From assembly GCA_003427395.1 (NCBI GenBank), contig BFEA01000864.1, forward strand, positions 1 through 32,897: a stretch of DNA of 32,897 nucleotides, in the 5' to 3' direction. Within the stretch, counting starts at the first letter, position 1; the number at the start of each line of letters is the position of its first letter. Shown here one piece after another: positions 1-9,536 of this stretch. The notes beneath the pieces were generated by a model. That model was not told where the DNA came from. It searched no databases and saw only the letters and a list, made by a program, of their open reading frames with translations. This DNA is from Chara braunii (Eukaryota; Streptophyta; Charophyceae; Charales; Characeae). The translations under genes were made by a program, and so were the position numbers.

Positions 1-10
1 AAAAATCAAA

Positions 11-13
<3 letters not shown>

Positions 14-42
<29 letters not shown>
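14..42. repeat. poly(T) run
   Basis: An uninterrupted run of 29 T lies just left of a GTTCG-rich palindromic stretch. On the minus strand it is poly(A), so it could be the tail of a retroposed sequence or simple slippage. Nothing here decides between these. Confidence 0.9.
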
Positions 43-118
43 GAATATGTTCGGGCGAACACGTTCGGGTGAACATGTTCAGACGTTCAGAAAAGCTCCG
101 AACATGTTCGGTGTGCTA
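43..118. repeat. GTTCG/CGAAC palindromic repeat fragment
   Basis: The stretch alternates TGTTCG and CGAACA blocks, so short inverted repeats can pair over tiny loops. A related block, TGTTCGTGAATACG followed by TTCGCTTGAACATG, occurs at 14806-14833 inside the TIR element. It is probably a fragment of a dispersed family. It ends just before the left direct repeat begins near 123. Family membership is inferred only from these two places. Confidence 0.45.
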
Positions 119-1705
119 CACAGGTACTACGCAAGTCGCGGTAGTGTCCGTTGTTTATGCGGCTGATGGTTCACTAGAATAGAGAGTGTGTGGGCGCGCG
201 GATTTGAGGTGCGAGTGATATTTTTATTTTGATTGATGATTGTGAAAGTCGGCGTTGGTCGCCGGCCAGATTTTTGTGTTCTGATTAAGTTAAGACTAAA
301 AGGATTATGTCTCGTCGGTAGATGCGCTTGCATGTGACTTATGCGTACGTGCGAAGGAGGGCGTCGACAACGAGGAGGCTTTGAAGCATTTGCAGTAAGC
401 CTGCGCGTTGCNCANTATTAGTTGATNTAGGTATCCGTTAAAGCTAGACCCAAATTTGAGCTTAGCATTATTCGTTACAGCGTCGGACTTTCATCAGAGA
501 GGTTCAGGGGTCGGGACCAACCGGTGACGGCGCGAGGATCAGAGTGGCGCGGACGGAGCGAGAGGCTGAGGGCCTGGCGGGGTTATCCTTGTTGGTTTTG
601 TCGTCGGCGGCGTCGGAACGGTGCTGGCGGTTAAAATTTTTTAAATATTTTATTTTACTGTCGTATTATTATTCTGCTCCGGCGTTCGTTGACATGGACG
701 AAATGACGGGTCTAGAAGCCATCATGACAACCAAGGACTTTAGGCACGCGGCTCGATTTGATGGGCATAAGGATTCTGGTGTGTTCGGGACACCGACGAG
801 TTTTCTATACTTAGCCCGTGCGTGGGAGTGTTGGTGCTCGTGACCGTGGCTTCCCTCACTTTGCTGCAGGCGCATGGTCTGCCAACCGCTAATTGTCGTA
901 AGAGGTTGAGTGTGAGCACGCCCGCCGGGACCTGAAAAGGAGCGAGCTGTGCTTGGGGCGGGCTGCGGACTGCCAGGGCCAGCCGCACGAAGGCCTTCCC
1001 CCACTACGGTCTTCAGGGTTCCCATTTGAGTATCGGCTGTTGTCGTCGACGGCCGTACCGGGGCTAGTTCATAAAGGCCCACACTTTAAGCTAAGGCTTA
1101 GAGCAGGCCGCACCCCCAGTTCCACGGCCAGCTGTATGAGTAGGGGCCTGACCGTTAGGAGCCCGAGGTAGTGGCGGATGCCGTCGGAATGAAGTTAGTA
1201 GGGGGCTGTGACAAGTCGGCAGCACTATGGGCTGGACACACGCGCCGTCGGGCAGGTCATAGGGACAAGAGGTTAGCAGAGCCACCGAGGAAATCGGCCG
1301 ATCATTGGAAAATCGGTCAGGGTGACCCGATCGGACCACGCTGGGCGTTGCGAGGCCACTGCGGTCAGGTACTGCGCTAAGTAGCCGGGAGTGGGCCGGA
1401 GGCAGGGCGCAGAGGTGAGAGGTGGGCAAAAGAAGAGATGAATCGGGACAAGATTTGGCGCTGGGTGCATGCGCAGAAGGGGGGGGGGGGCGGCTGTATA
1501 TCTCTACGCAGCAGCAGCGAGGCGGAGCAATTGATGGGCGCTAAGCTGGTGAATGGAAGAACCGAGCGCCAGGTAGTGGAGTGACAGACGGTAGGGGAAA
1601 CAGGCAAAACAAAGAGCATGACTCCGGACGCGAAGTCGCGCCGGATGCATGCAAGGTTTGGACGAAGGAGCAGAGCATGGCGAAGCTACAGAAGAAGCAG
1701 AGATA

Positions 1706-1737
1706 ACTCACTCGATTCTTCATGAAGTCGAGTGAGT
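1706..1737. other. conserved stem-loop in left repeat
   Basis: The arms ACTCACTCGA and TCGAGTGAGT form a perfect 10-bp stem around CTTCATGAAG, which is itself palindromic. The same hairpin is present at 19206-19237 in the right repeat, where the stem extends by one pair (GAT/ATC). A protein-binding palindrome or an RNA hairpin are both possible. Confidence 0.7.
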
Positions 1738-2057
1738 GGAGGTGCTAAGGTAAGGTTTTAAGGCATTGCGANTTGGCTGAGGGAGTTAGATTTAGAAAAG
1801 GGGCGTTAGTTTTCGTGCTACGAGAAAAGGGAGTTGCACGANAGATGTTGGAGGNAGTGGATGGAGAGGGGGAAAGAGAAGTAGCACAGTCGAATCATNA
1901 CAGACTCGAGCNAGGGAGGGGACGTTTTGGGGGTTTTGACCCCGGGCGAGTTCGGTGGAGGAGTTAGTTTTAGCAGTAGTATAGTGAGAAGAGGTTGAAG
2001 AGAAAGGGGGTGCGTGGAGATGGCGGGAGTAAGAAGGTGGGGAGTAAGCAATGTTTG

Positions 2058-2152
2058 TCTCGCTCGTTTCTAAGTGAAATCGGGCGAGAGGGGGTTAGTT
2101 TAAGAGATTCTAGATTACTGCAAATCCGATGGTAGTGTCGGATTTTGCAGTA
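2058..2152. other. two adjacent stem-loops in left repeat
   Basis: The first hairpin (2058-2089) pairs TCTCGCTCG with CGGGCGAGA, with one T-G wobble, and TTTC with GAAA around TAAGT. Its apical TTTCTAAGTGAAA resembles the loop of the hairpin array further right. The second (2116-2152) pairs TACTGCAAATCCGA with TCGGATTTTGCAGTA: 14 pairs, one bulged T, 8-nt loop. Both recur in the right repeat at 19558-19652; there the second has A replaced by G, keeping a G-T wobble. Confidence 0.65.
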
Positions 2153-2425
2153 GAGTGACAAATTTAGTGAGACGTGGTGCGACAACTGCGCGCAGGGGAG
2201 TAGCTTAGCTTTTGCTAAAAAAGGGGGGTAAACCTAACCGCATTTGCGGGCGGATTCATTCGGTTTTGTAAACCCCGTGAGAATAAGAGGCGTGAGGTCA
2301 GCCGCAAGGTCAGAGGCTTACCCGTTGCTTGACGCTGCTCATTTTATCGATGGGGATAACCTCTCGCTACTGCTTTCTACACATTATGGAAAGGTGGGGT
2401 TAGGCAGAGGGCGCAGGGCGGGGTT

Positions 2426-2456
2426 GGTGGCTTACCTATTTAGCTGGTATGCCACC
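2426..2456. other. stem-loop with CTTACC loop, left repeat
   Basis: GGTGGC (2426-2431) pairs perfectly with GCCACC (2451-2456) over a 19-nt loop. The right-repeat counterpart (19926-19956) has GCCGCC, which keeps pairing by a T-G wobble. Loosely similar CTTACC-TTGGCT blocks recur near 2310, 2570 and 3050, but I could not show that they fold in the same way. Confidence 0.5.
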
Positions 2457-3252
2457 CATCCGGCAAGGGAAGCTGCATAAGACGAGCCGCATAATCGTAG
2501 AGTCGTCTGCTGCACTGCGTAGCAAGGACCGAGAGACGTGAGGCCGACTGCAAGGATGGGGTCTTACCTGTTGGCCGGTGCGTTGTTCGTCCGGCTGGGT
2601 AATGTCTGTGGTGAAAGCGGGAGAGCAGCTGGTCGAGATACCGACGCTATAGTTAGTAAGCCGGTTGGTTCGATATGAGTGGCGGAGGCCGCGGCTAGTA
2701 CTTTTGCGACTGGGCTGCTTCGTTGACCGTGCTTGGAGCTAGTACAGTCGCTGCACGCCATCACTAGGAGCTGCTATGACCTTATAGCTGCGTGTGAAGG
2801 TGTTTGTCGAGCTTGGCTGCTGCGCACGGTGATTGCGAAAGTGTTTATTGGATGACGCGCTGTTCATTCTGCTAGCCGGTATAGCCACGAGTCAACCGCA
2901 AGCTTGGAGGCTCATCTGAAGCCTGGCTCGCTGCCTACCTGCCGACTAGGGAAACGGCCGTGGAGGCTGCAGCTTGTTGGCGGTCGATGCGCCCCTCGTT
3001 CAACCAGCCTGTGGGGTAGCGGACCAGCCGCGAAGTTGCAGACCTACCTTTTAGCTAGTGTATGACCCATTGTGTTGAGGGATAACAGCTAGCAGTTGAC
3101 TTCAAGTGACCAGCCTGTCTTGCGTTTTGGCCACCATTGTGGGGCCGTCAGGCGTATCGAGGCAACATGGTCCTCTCGCGCAAGTCTAAGAGCACCCTTA
3201 TTGTATCTGAGCGACTTAATGCTTCTCCTTCTGCCCTTCTTACTCTAAGTCT

Positions 3253-4143
3253 AGTCTATTGGTTCTGAGAGGAAGGCGGCAGGCGGGATTGCAACGCATA
3301 GGACCGCAGCAAGACTCTGTGGGAAGTCAACCCACCGATTGCAGGAGCTCTGCCGGAACTCAGGAGGAGTTCTAGAGGCAGGGAACTGAGGGGTAATCAT
3401 TGATTTCCGTTATAAACCCAGTATAACCCCTACCTGTACAGCGCCCTATGTATTGAATGAGTGTATTGCATGCAGCCCTACTTTGACTTTAGTTTGACCT
3501 TCAGGATACAAGTCAGACTAAGTAAAGGAATACATTTATAATGGCAGTTTCAGTTTCTTGTTCGCCTGAAAGCAGATTGTCACAAGGGATTGCATCAAGA
3601 GGAAGGTTGGTAGGAAGGCGGCTTTGCTTGAGATTGGAAGGGTCTTATAGGGTCAGGCATGGTTCCATAAGTTTGGATGGCCTGACTGCTGTGTTTATTT
3701 AGTCTATTGGTTATGAGAGGAAGACAGCAGGTGGGATTGCAACCCGTAGGACCGCAGCAAGACTCTGTGGGGAGTCGACCCACCGATTGCGGGAGCTCTG
3801 CGGGAACTCAGGAGGAGTTCTGGAGGCAAGGAACTGAGGGGTGATCATTGCTTTCCCTTATAAACCCAGTATAACCCCTACCTGTACAGCGCCCTATGTA
3901 TTGACTGAGTGTATTGCATGCAGCCCTACTTTGACTTCAGTTTGACCTTCAGGGCACAAGTCAGATTAAGTAAAGGAATGTACAATGACAGTTTAGGTTT
4001 CTTGTCTGCCTGAAAGCAGATTGTCACAAGGGATTGCATCAAGGGGAAGGTTGAGAGGAAGGTGACTTTGCTTGAGATTGGAAGGGTCTTATAGGGTCAG
4101 GCACGGTTCCATAAGTTTGGATGGCCTTACTGCTGTGTTTATT
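3253..4143 (+). repeat. 448-bp tandem duplication present only in the left repeat
   Basis: The segment starting AGTCTATTGGTTCTGAGAGG (3253-3700) is followed head-to-tail by a second copy (3701-4143) starting AGTCTATTGGTTATGAGAGG. The right repeat has this segment once (from about 20753). The duplication also copied the first hairpin of the array (3652-3686 and 4096-4130). It therefore arose after, or was lost from, one of the two long repeats. Confidence 0.85.
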
Positions 4144-5000
4144 CTGTTTTCTGAAAAGGCCAAGCCTTGTTTCTAAGATGAATGGCTTAATCGTTATGTT
4201 TACTTGATTTCGCCAGGCTTTGTTTCTAAGATGAATGGCCTGGCTGTTTTTTTTGTGAGGTTTGGTTATGCAAATTTGAAGACCAGACTTTGTTTTTAAG
4301 GTGAATGCTCTGGTCGCCGTTTATTTCTAGGTGGTTTTCTGAACAACCTCTGTGTTTAACTTAGAGTGCTCTGACTTTTTTTGGTGTTGAGAAAAAGGGG
4401 TTGAACTTTGTTTCTAAGATGAATGACTCAACTCTTTTGTTTGTTTTATTTTGAGGGAGTGATTTCCGCTGAGGACAAAGCATGTTCCATAAAATTGGAT
4501 GGCTTTGGACTCATGCCGCACACAGATGGATCAGAGAGAAATGAACCTGACGGAGGACCGGGCATGTTCCGTAAGATTGGATGGTCTGGCCCAATGCCTC
4601 ACACATGTTGGAACCCAAAGGGTTATAATTTTGTTAAATCTTATTACTATTCTATTTAAGAACAGGCTGGTCAGACAGGGTTCCATAAAATTGGGTGGTC
4701 TGACTATAGCTTATCATAAATTTAAAGAGAGTACAATTAAGAATAAAACTGAAGGTAGCTTTGGGCAGACTGAGCTTTGTTTCTAAGATGACTGGCTCAG
4801 TCCTATGCTCAGCTTTTGAATACTAAATTCAAAGATGTATATATAATTTGGGTATTAAACTGTTGGGGGCGACTAAGCATTGTTTTTAAGAGGAATGACT
4901 TAGTCATGTGCCCAAAGGAAGAGAGAAGTGGTTGTGCAACCTGTTCGTGTATACTTAATGGTTAGGTCAAGCATATTCCATAAGATTGGATGACCTGACC
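3652..5000. other. array of about 12 hairpins with shared loop and variable covarying stems (left copy)
   Basis: A loop of about 20 nt recurs in two forms, TTTGTTTCTAAGATGAATG and ATGTTCCATAAGATTGGATG. Each instance is flanked by a different sequence whose two arms pair with each other. Arms: 3652-3658/3680-3686, 4096-4102/4124-4130, 4162-4166/4184-4188, 4212-4218/4238-4244, 4281-4287/4309-4315, 4394-4404/4428-4438, 4470-4481/4502-4513, 4558-4563/4584-4589, 4670-4676/4698-4704, 4768-4775/4795-4802, 4871-4877/4899-4905, 4964-4969/4991-4996. Examples are GCCAGGC/GCCTGGC, GACCAGA/TCTGGTC, GTCAGAC/GTCTGAC, GACTGAGC/GCTCAGTC and GACTAAG/CTTAGTC. Units are about 50-130 nt apart, except the first interval (444 nt), which spans the tandem duplication. 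I do not recognise this as a known motif. If the TATA box at 6260/23804 is used, the right-hand copy would lie in the 3' end of the element transcript. Confidence 0.7.
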
Positions 5001-5309
5001 TTACGCCGTATGTAAGCGTGGTATAAAGGGCTAAAGCATTGAAAGATCATGAACTATTGTCTCCTAAATCGACTTAGGGATGACGAGAGTACTTACCTCG
5101 GTGGTTTGGCGTGCATGTGACTGAGTGAGGCTACTACTTGGTCTCATTTTCAGTTTGATAGGCAGTTGGTTTAGTCGCTCGCCACATGCTAGAGCCGTAC
5201 GAGTCAGTTTTAATTCTTGCATTTTCTAAGGCAAGTTTATTTTACTTAGATTAATTCTTGCATTTTCTAGGATCTTTTGGTTATGCTTGGCTCTGTATAA
5301 ATGTTCATA

Positions 5310-5610
5310 AGCTACTTTCTCTACGGGAAGCGCTGCCGAAATTTCTGCAAATCCAAGGAGTTGATCCAAATGTTGGCTTTTCAAAGTTCAACTTGTCTAA
5401 CGTTCATATATGGCTTAGTAAAAATCTGGAAAGTCTCCGTTTCTAAAGGGAGTGCTGCCCAAATTTTGGCCAATTCAGGGAGTTTGACAAAATTGGGCTT
5501 TGAAAATTTGAGGACTATTTCTGCTTTCATATTCAGGCTGATATAAATTCTGGGAGGACACTTTTCCTACGGGAAGCGCTGCCGAAATTTTCTTAGTTTA
5601 AAGGAGTTAG
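5310..5610 (+). repeat. three tandem degenerate repeats of about 123 bp, left copy
   Basis: A block containing GGGAAGCGCTGCCGAAATT or GGGAGTGCTGCCCAAATT followed by an AAGGAGTT-like segment recurs with GCTG at 5332, 5454 and 5578, a spacing of 122-124 bp. The same three units occur at about 22855-23150. Short ORFs that cross this stretch are by-products of the repeat. Confidence 0.65.
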
Positions 5611-5852
5611 ATTATATTTTGGTGACGATCTTGGCGATCCACCCTGAATAGGGGAGATTCTGTCGTTGGTCTTCCTTTGCTTAGGCACTGGTTTAGAGGT
5701 AGACTTAGGCTAAGCTTATAGAGATATTTCGAGTGAGAATGTGTTATGGAGTTGTATTCTCCATACTCTTATAATTTTAGCTTGGGGAGTGGTCTGTCTT
5801 GTGTTACAGGTCTTTTTGATCGATTGATTCAGGATTTGAGCTAGATTCAGCT

Positions 5853-5892
5853 TGATCTTATGAGGATCATCTTCTGTTATCACTGATAACAG
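5853..5892. other. paired stem-loops before the TATA region, left copy
   Basis: TGATCTT/AGGATCA (5853-5859/5863-5869, one T-G wobble) is followed directly by CTGTTATC/GATAACAG (5874-5881/5885-5892, perfect, 3-nt loop). In the right copy the first stem is TGATCCT/AGGATCA (23397-23403/23407-23413) and is perfect, so a C-G pair there corresponds to the wobble here. The second has one terminal mismatch there. Confidence 0.6.
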
Positions 5893-6259
5893 GTCCGTTG
5901 CCGATCCGTCGGTTTGCGATTCAACTCCAATCCATTCTTGCCACTCAAGGAAAAAACTTAGCCATGTGGTTTGAATTGTTTTATTGTGTTTTCACCCGGA
6001 CTTTATTGAATAGCCATTTAACAAAAATACTGAGTATTTATTTTGGGGAGTTGCACAAGAGTGAGGTTTGTATGGCTAAAGCAAGGGGTATGAGCATAGA
6101 GGATGGTTGAAGTTGCCCCCGTATATTGATAGGACTCTTCTTGAATCTTTGATGTGATTGCAGGTCTGTTTGGGGTCCGGACTCTGGATGTGACTGCCTG
6201 CGATTACATATATATATGGTTGAGAGGAGTCCCACTGTGACTGTGAGAAGTGATCGTCC

Positions 6260-6269
6260 TATATAAATA
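6260..6269 (+). promoter_or_regulatory. TATA box candidate of left repeat
   Basis: TATATAAATA matches the canonical eukaryotic core-promoter TATA consensus and is conserved at 23804-23813. In an LTR model it would place transcription start about 30 bp downstream, near 6295. U3 would then be about 6.2 kb and R-U5 about 1 kb. The position and conservation are visible; function is inferred. Confidence 0.5.
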
Positions 6270-6574
6270 AACCTTATGTATATATTTATATGCGCCTTGG
6301 GTATGAGCGAGACTTACTTTGATCGTGCGCAAGGGTTAACCAGATTATGGTTTGAGAGAAANGGGAGATCCCNTNTTATCCTTTGCTTTTTATAAATTTT
6401 TGTGGTCGAACGTTGGTCCTGGGCCGGGATTCGAGGTCCTTGTTCAGGACATCCCAAGCTTTAGACTCTGNAGGGAAGNAATCTGCAGAGCCTATTTGTC
6501 TCGCCTGCCAAGACGCTCAAGCCAAAGGNCGGAGGTCTCGTGGCGGCCACACAACTATTNCTTCAGCCGTGCAA

Positions 6575-6659
6575 TATCGTGAGGGATCAGGCCATCACGA
6601 TACTTCGAGTCTGACACTTGAGTGTCATAAGCGGTACTCGGATCCACGAGGGACCGCTT
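6575..6659. other. three consecutive perfect hairpins downstream of the TATA box, left copy
   Basis: Stem 1 is TATCGTGA/TCACGATA (6575-6582/6595-6602, 12-nt loop). Stem 2 is TGACACT/AGTGTCA (6612-6618/6621-6627). Stem 3 is AAGCGGT/ACCGCTT (6629-6635/6653-6659) with an inner CTCG/CGAG over GATCCA. They follow one another with few unpaired bases and would lie in the 5' leader of a transcript starting near 6295. A structured leader such as a packaging or dimerisation signal is one possible role. Confidence 0.6.
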
Positions 6660-6850
6660 GATTATGGACACTATATAGTACGCCATCATTGCGACTGTTT
6701 GCGCACGCTTGCATTGCGAGTCGATATGAGCAGGCCCTGCGTCCGCGAGGTTTTATACTGAGTCTCGCGCGCGACGCCTATCTGATTTCCGCATCAGAAA
6801 GTTATGGGACGGGTACTAAAGGGACTAGGAGGGTTGTCGCGTTGTTTGAT

Positions 6851-6868
6851 GTGTGTGTGTGTGTGTGT
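6851..6868 (+). repeat. (GT)9 microsatellite
   Basis: Nine GT units are interrupted by none. The right-repeat counterpart (about 24401-24420) has fewer units and a C interruption, as expected of a slipping microsatellite. Confidence 0.85.
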
Positions 6869-7343
6869 CTTATTTTTGTGTTCGTAGAGTGGTGTATGCG
6901 TGCTGAGTAGGATGCCTCCTAATCGACCGACGACGAGCCGCGCTTGGGACTTCAGCCCTTCAATTTGACGGTTCACGTGCGGGTCCGATGGAGGCGTATT
7001 ACCGCGCGTACCCCCTATGCTACAGCGAACGAGAAACGCCCTCGGCTGGTCCACCTCGGCGATTGCAAATGATTATCTTTCGTACCGTGGACTGGTAGCC
7101 CGGCGAGGATACGTCTTCCGAAGGGAGGTGACGGCTCCCGTAAGGTGGAGGTAAGTCATTCCTCGCGTAGGCCCTATCTTGTCGTAGGGGCTCGCGGGAG
7201 GTATGGCTGGCGCATTCGGCCGGAGCGGCTTGCGAAAGCTCCATGTATATTTGCAACAAAGGATTTAAACCAACTCCTGCATGACGCGGTTGGGAGGGTC
7301 CCGCGCTGCCCTTGTGCGGTGCCGGACCGATGCGCTCGATAGG

Positions 7344-7383
7344 TGGCACCGTTGCCGAGGATAACGGTTGCCTGCCGTTATCC
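7344..7383 (+). other. primer-binding-site candidate and adjoining 9-bp hairpin
   Basis: Immediately after the left repeat, TGGCACCGTTGCCGAGG begins with the TGG expected of a site pairing with the CCA end of a tRNA. I could not assign a specific tRNA. It overlaps the start of a perfect stem, GGATAACGG (7359-7367) with CCGTTATCC (7375-7383), over a 7-nt loop. Confidence 0.35.
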
Positions 7384-9497
7384 CTGGCGGTACGACATCC
7401 GGGTGTGGGAAGTAAGAAATAGGTAAAATGAAAAATTTTCTTTGGGCTTTTGTGGTTAATCGATCGATGGTGTTGGATAGAGACCAAGTGAGGTTTGATT
7501 GTGTGAGATGGTTGTGGCTAGTGAAGTCACGATGACACAGGAAGGATAAATGTTTTGACTATGCGATCGAGTACTTTGACTAGCTTGGTGGTAGGTGGAA
7601 TTGATACCCTCTCCTGACCTTAAAGTTGGTAGGTTTTGGACGATGCCTCGGGTGATTGATATGGGTAAGGGGAGATGAGGGGGTATCAACACGCTGAGTG
7701 TGAGGGTTGTGGGAGTTGGCCTTGTAAGGGACCCTATTATGTTAGAAGTCATCGAAGGACTTTGAAGAAAGTTGGGCTAAGGAGGCCAAAAACTTCATGA
7801 ATTTGGATATGGGATCCCTGAGTCTAGGTTCTAAGTGGTTGTACGGATTATATAGCCATGAAAGTGTGAGGTCTGCCACGCGTAAGGTGTTTAAGTTGGG
7901 CACATAAAGCAGTGAATGGGTGTAGTGAGCACCGTACTAGGACCTCAATGGAAAGGACTACGGGAAGTAGTAGATTTGCATGACACCCTTTTTGTTAAAA
8001 GAGGGTATCTGGTCCTAGAGGCAGTCGGAGTAACAATGAAGAAGCTAACACTTACGCTAATTTGCTTACCTTTTGATGGGGCATTTGGTAGTAATTGTTG
8101 TTAGACCTTCGCTTAAGCCTTTCCTAGGTTTGGACCATCCACTTGAATGTATGAGTTGGACCTAAGGACTTGAGACTAGCTGTCTGAGGGCATTGCTATT
8201 TGAGTTATATGTTGAACTCATCCATATATGCCAGATCTTATCTGAGTATGCTTGCCTAATGTCTAATTATGTGAGGCTATGTGCTTTGATTATTATATTC
8301 CTTTGATATTTATCTTTGTCAGAAATATTTACATGGGCAATGTATTTAAAGTATGTATTTGAACTATTCAGTCTGCAAGGGTTTGCATGAGTATCTCAAG
8401 TCCAATTATCAATTTATGACTATCAATGAAGGTTTGTGTGTTTGGATTGTTCCTCAAAGAGGGGGTAGAGGCATTATGCAGAATCCACGTCTGATGCGGA
8501 TTCAGAGGTGAATGGAGTGACCGCCTCTCCAGGTGAGTACTTATAAGGAAATTGTCAATGTGTAAAGGTCTACCCTAAGGGAGGTTGCAATCCTATGTTA
8601 TTGTTCCCTAAGAGGTGGCTTTGAAGAAGTTATAATGTTGTCTTGTAGGTAGTAGTGAGACCCACGCCGGAACTAAGTTCCTGGTCCATANTGGGGTGTT
8701 GTAGTTGTATCTCTGGTGATGAAATAACNACACTACTACTGAAAAGGAGGAAAGTATTTNAGTCNTNTTAGACCTTGGCCTATNAGGGAAGCAGCTACTA
8801 CATNCTGCAAAAAGGTAGGGGGTGAATCCTCTGCTATTCTTGCATCAAGTAGGTTCACCAGCACAGGACGGGATAATGCACCTCGAAGCGTGTATGGTGA
8901 GGTTGTTTATCTTGTCGGCAAGGGTCTGCNAGGAGCGAATGCTAGAATCGGAGGAAGCAGAATGAGGCTTGATCCTTGAGGGGGGCTCGAGGATTTAAGA
9001 TGTTATCCTTCTGAAAAGGATTACACNGCCCCTCGCNACAGTATACTTCTGTCAGAGTCGGGGGAGTAAGGTGTGGTACTCTCATAANAATTATNTNTGA
9101 GAGTACTAACNGTTGNCAACCATATTTCTGATCANAATGCNCCTACCATATGTTATGCCTATTGATATAGGTCTGTCATTGTGAGATATTTGTATATGCT
9201 TTGAGTAGTCAACTAGTTTGTGTATGATGCGTTTGATTGTTATGAGTATTTTTTTTATGTCCGTTACTATGGTAATATATTATTTTCCATGAGTTAATAT
9301 GATTATGAGTTTTTGATACCTATGAATGCAATGTTATCATGATATATTACCATTATTATTTCTCTAAGTCGGGTGGTCGCAAACGCTGGAAAGGATGAGT
9401 TTTAGTGAAAGAGGATGTGGAGCTAAGGCTTCAAGGGTAGGGATGTTGGAACGTGATTGTCAGTTTGGTAACGAAAGCGTATGCTGGACGTTTTTTG
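7384..9497. other. internal leader region without recognisable gene
   Basis: About 2.1 kb of AT-leaning sequence. ORFs are short (60-100 aa) and show no domain. N bases cluster at 8690-9140. It may be a 5' leader or decayed coding sequence of the element. I see no hairpin or repeat of note. Confidence 0.5.
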
Positions 9498-9536
9498 TGA
9501 TGGGCAAAACCCAGACCGGAGCAAAGGCAACTTAGG

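Larger units (their letters stand above)
123..7343 (+). mobile_element. left long direct repeat (5' LTR-like), 7.2 kb
   Basis: Nearly the whole stretch aligns collinearly with 16395-24890, with mostly single-base differences, many of them transitions. Similarity starts abruptly at GGTAC (123 and 16395) and stops abruptly after GAxxCGCTCGA-like sequence near 7343 and 24890. No ORF in it is convincing: all are short, and the two copies break frame differently. It contains a TATA box (6260), a dozen-member hairpin array (3652-5000), a 448-bp tandem duplication, and several perfect stem-loops. Classic TG...CA ends are not visible, so 'LTR' is inferred from the direct-repeat layout, the internal ORFs and a primer-site-like sequence just after the right end. 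A segmental duplication is the alternative. Confidence 0.75.

Noticed and set aside
544-1082. ORFs of 99 and 137 aa near the left end of the long repeat
   Set aside because: They overlap on opposite strands. The plus-strand one is broken in the right repeat, and the minus-strand one is altered at its end. No domain.
3652-5000. Integron attC-like or bacterial repetitive palindrome array
   Set aside because: The shape (variable stem, conserved loop) recalls such sites, but the context is a eukaryotic retroelement with no gene cassettes between the hairpins.
7020-7487. 155-aa minus-strand ORF at the end of the left repeat
   Set aside because: The right-repeat counterpart (24570-24971) has a different start and frame content, and the region is better explained as structured non-coding R-U5. 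Substitutions do not favour synonymous sites as far as I can see.
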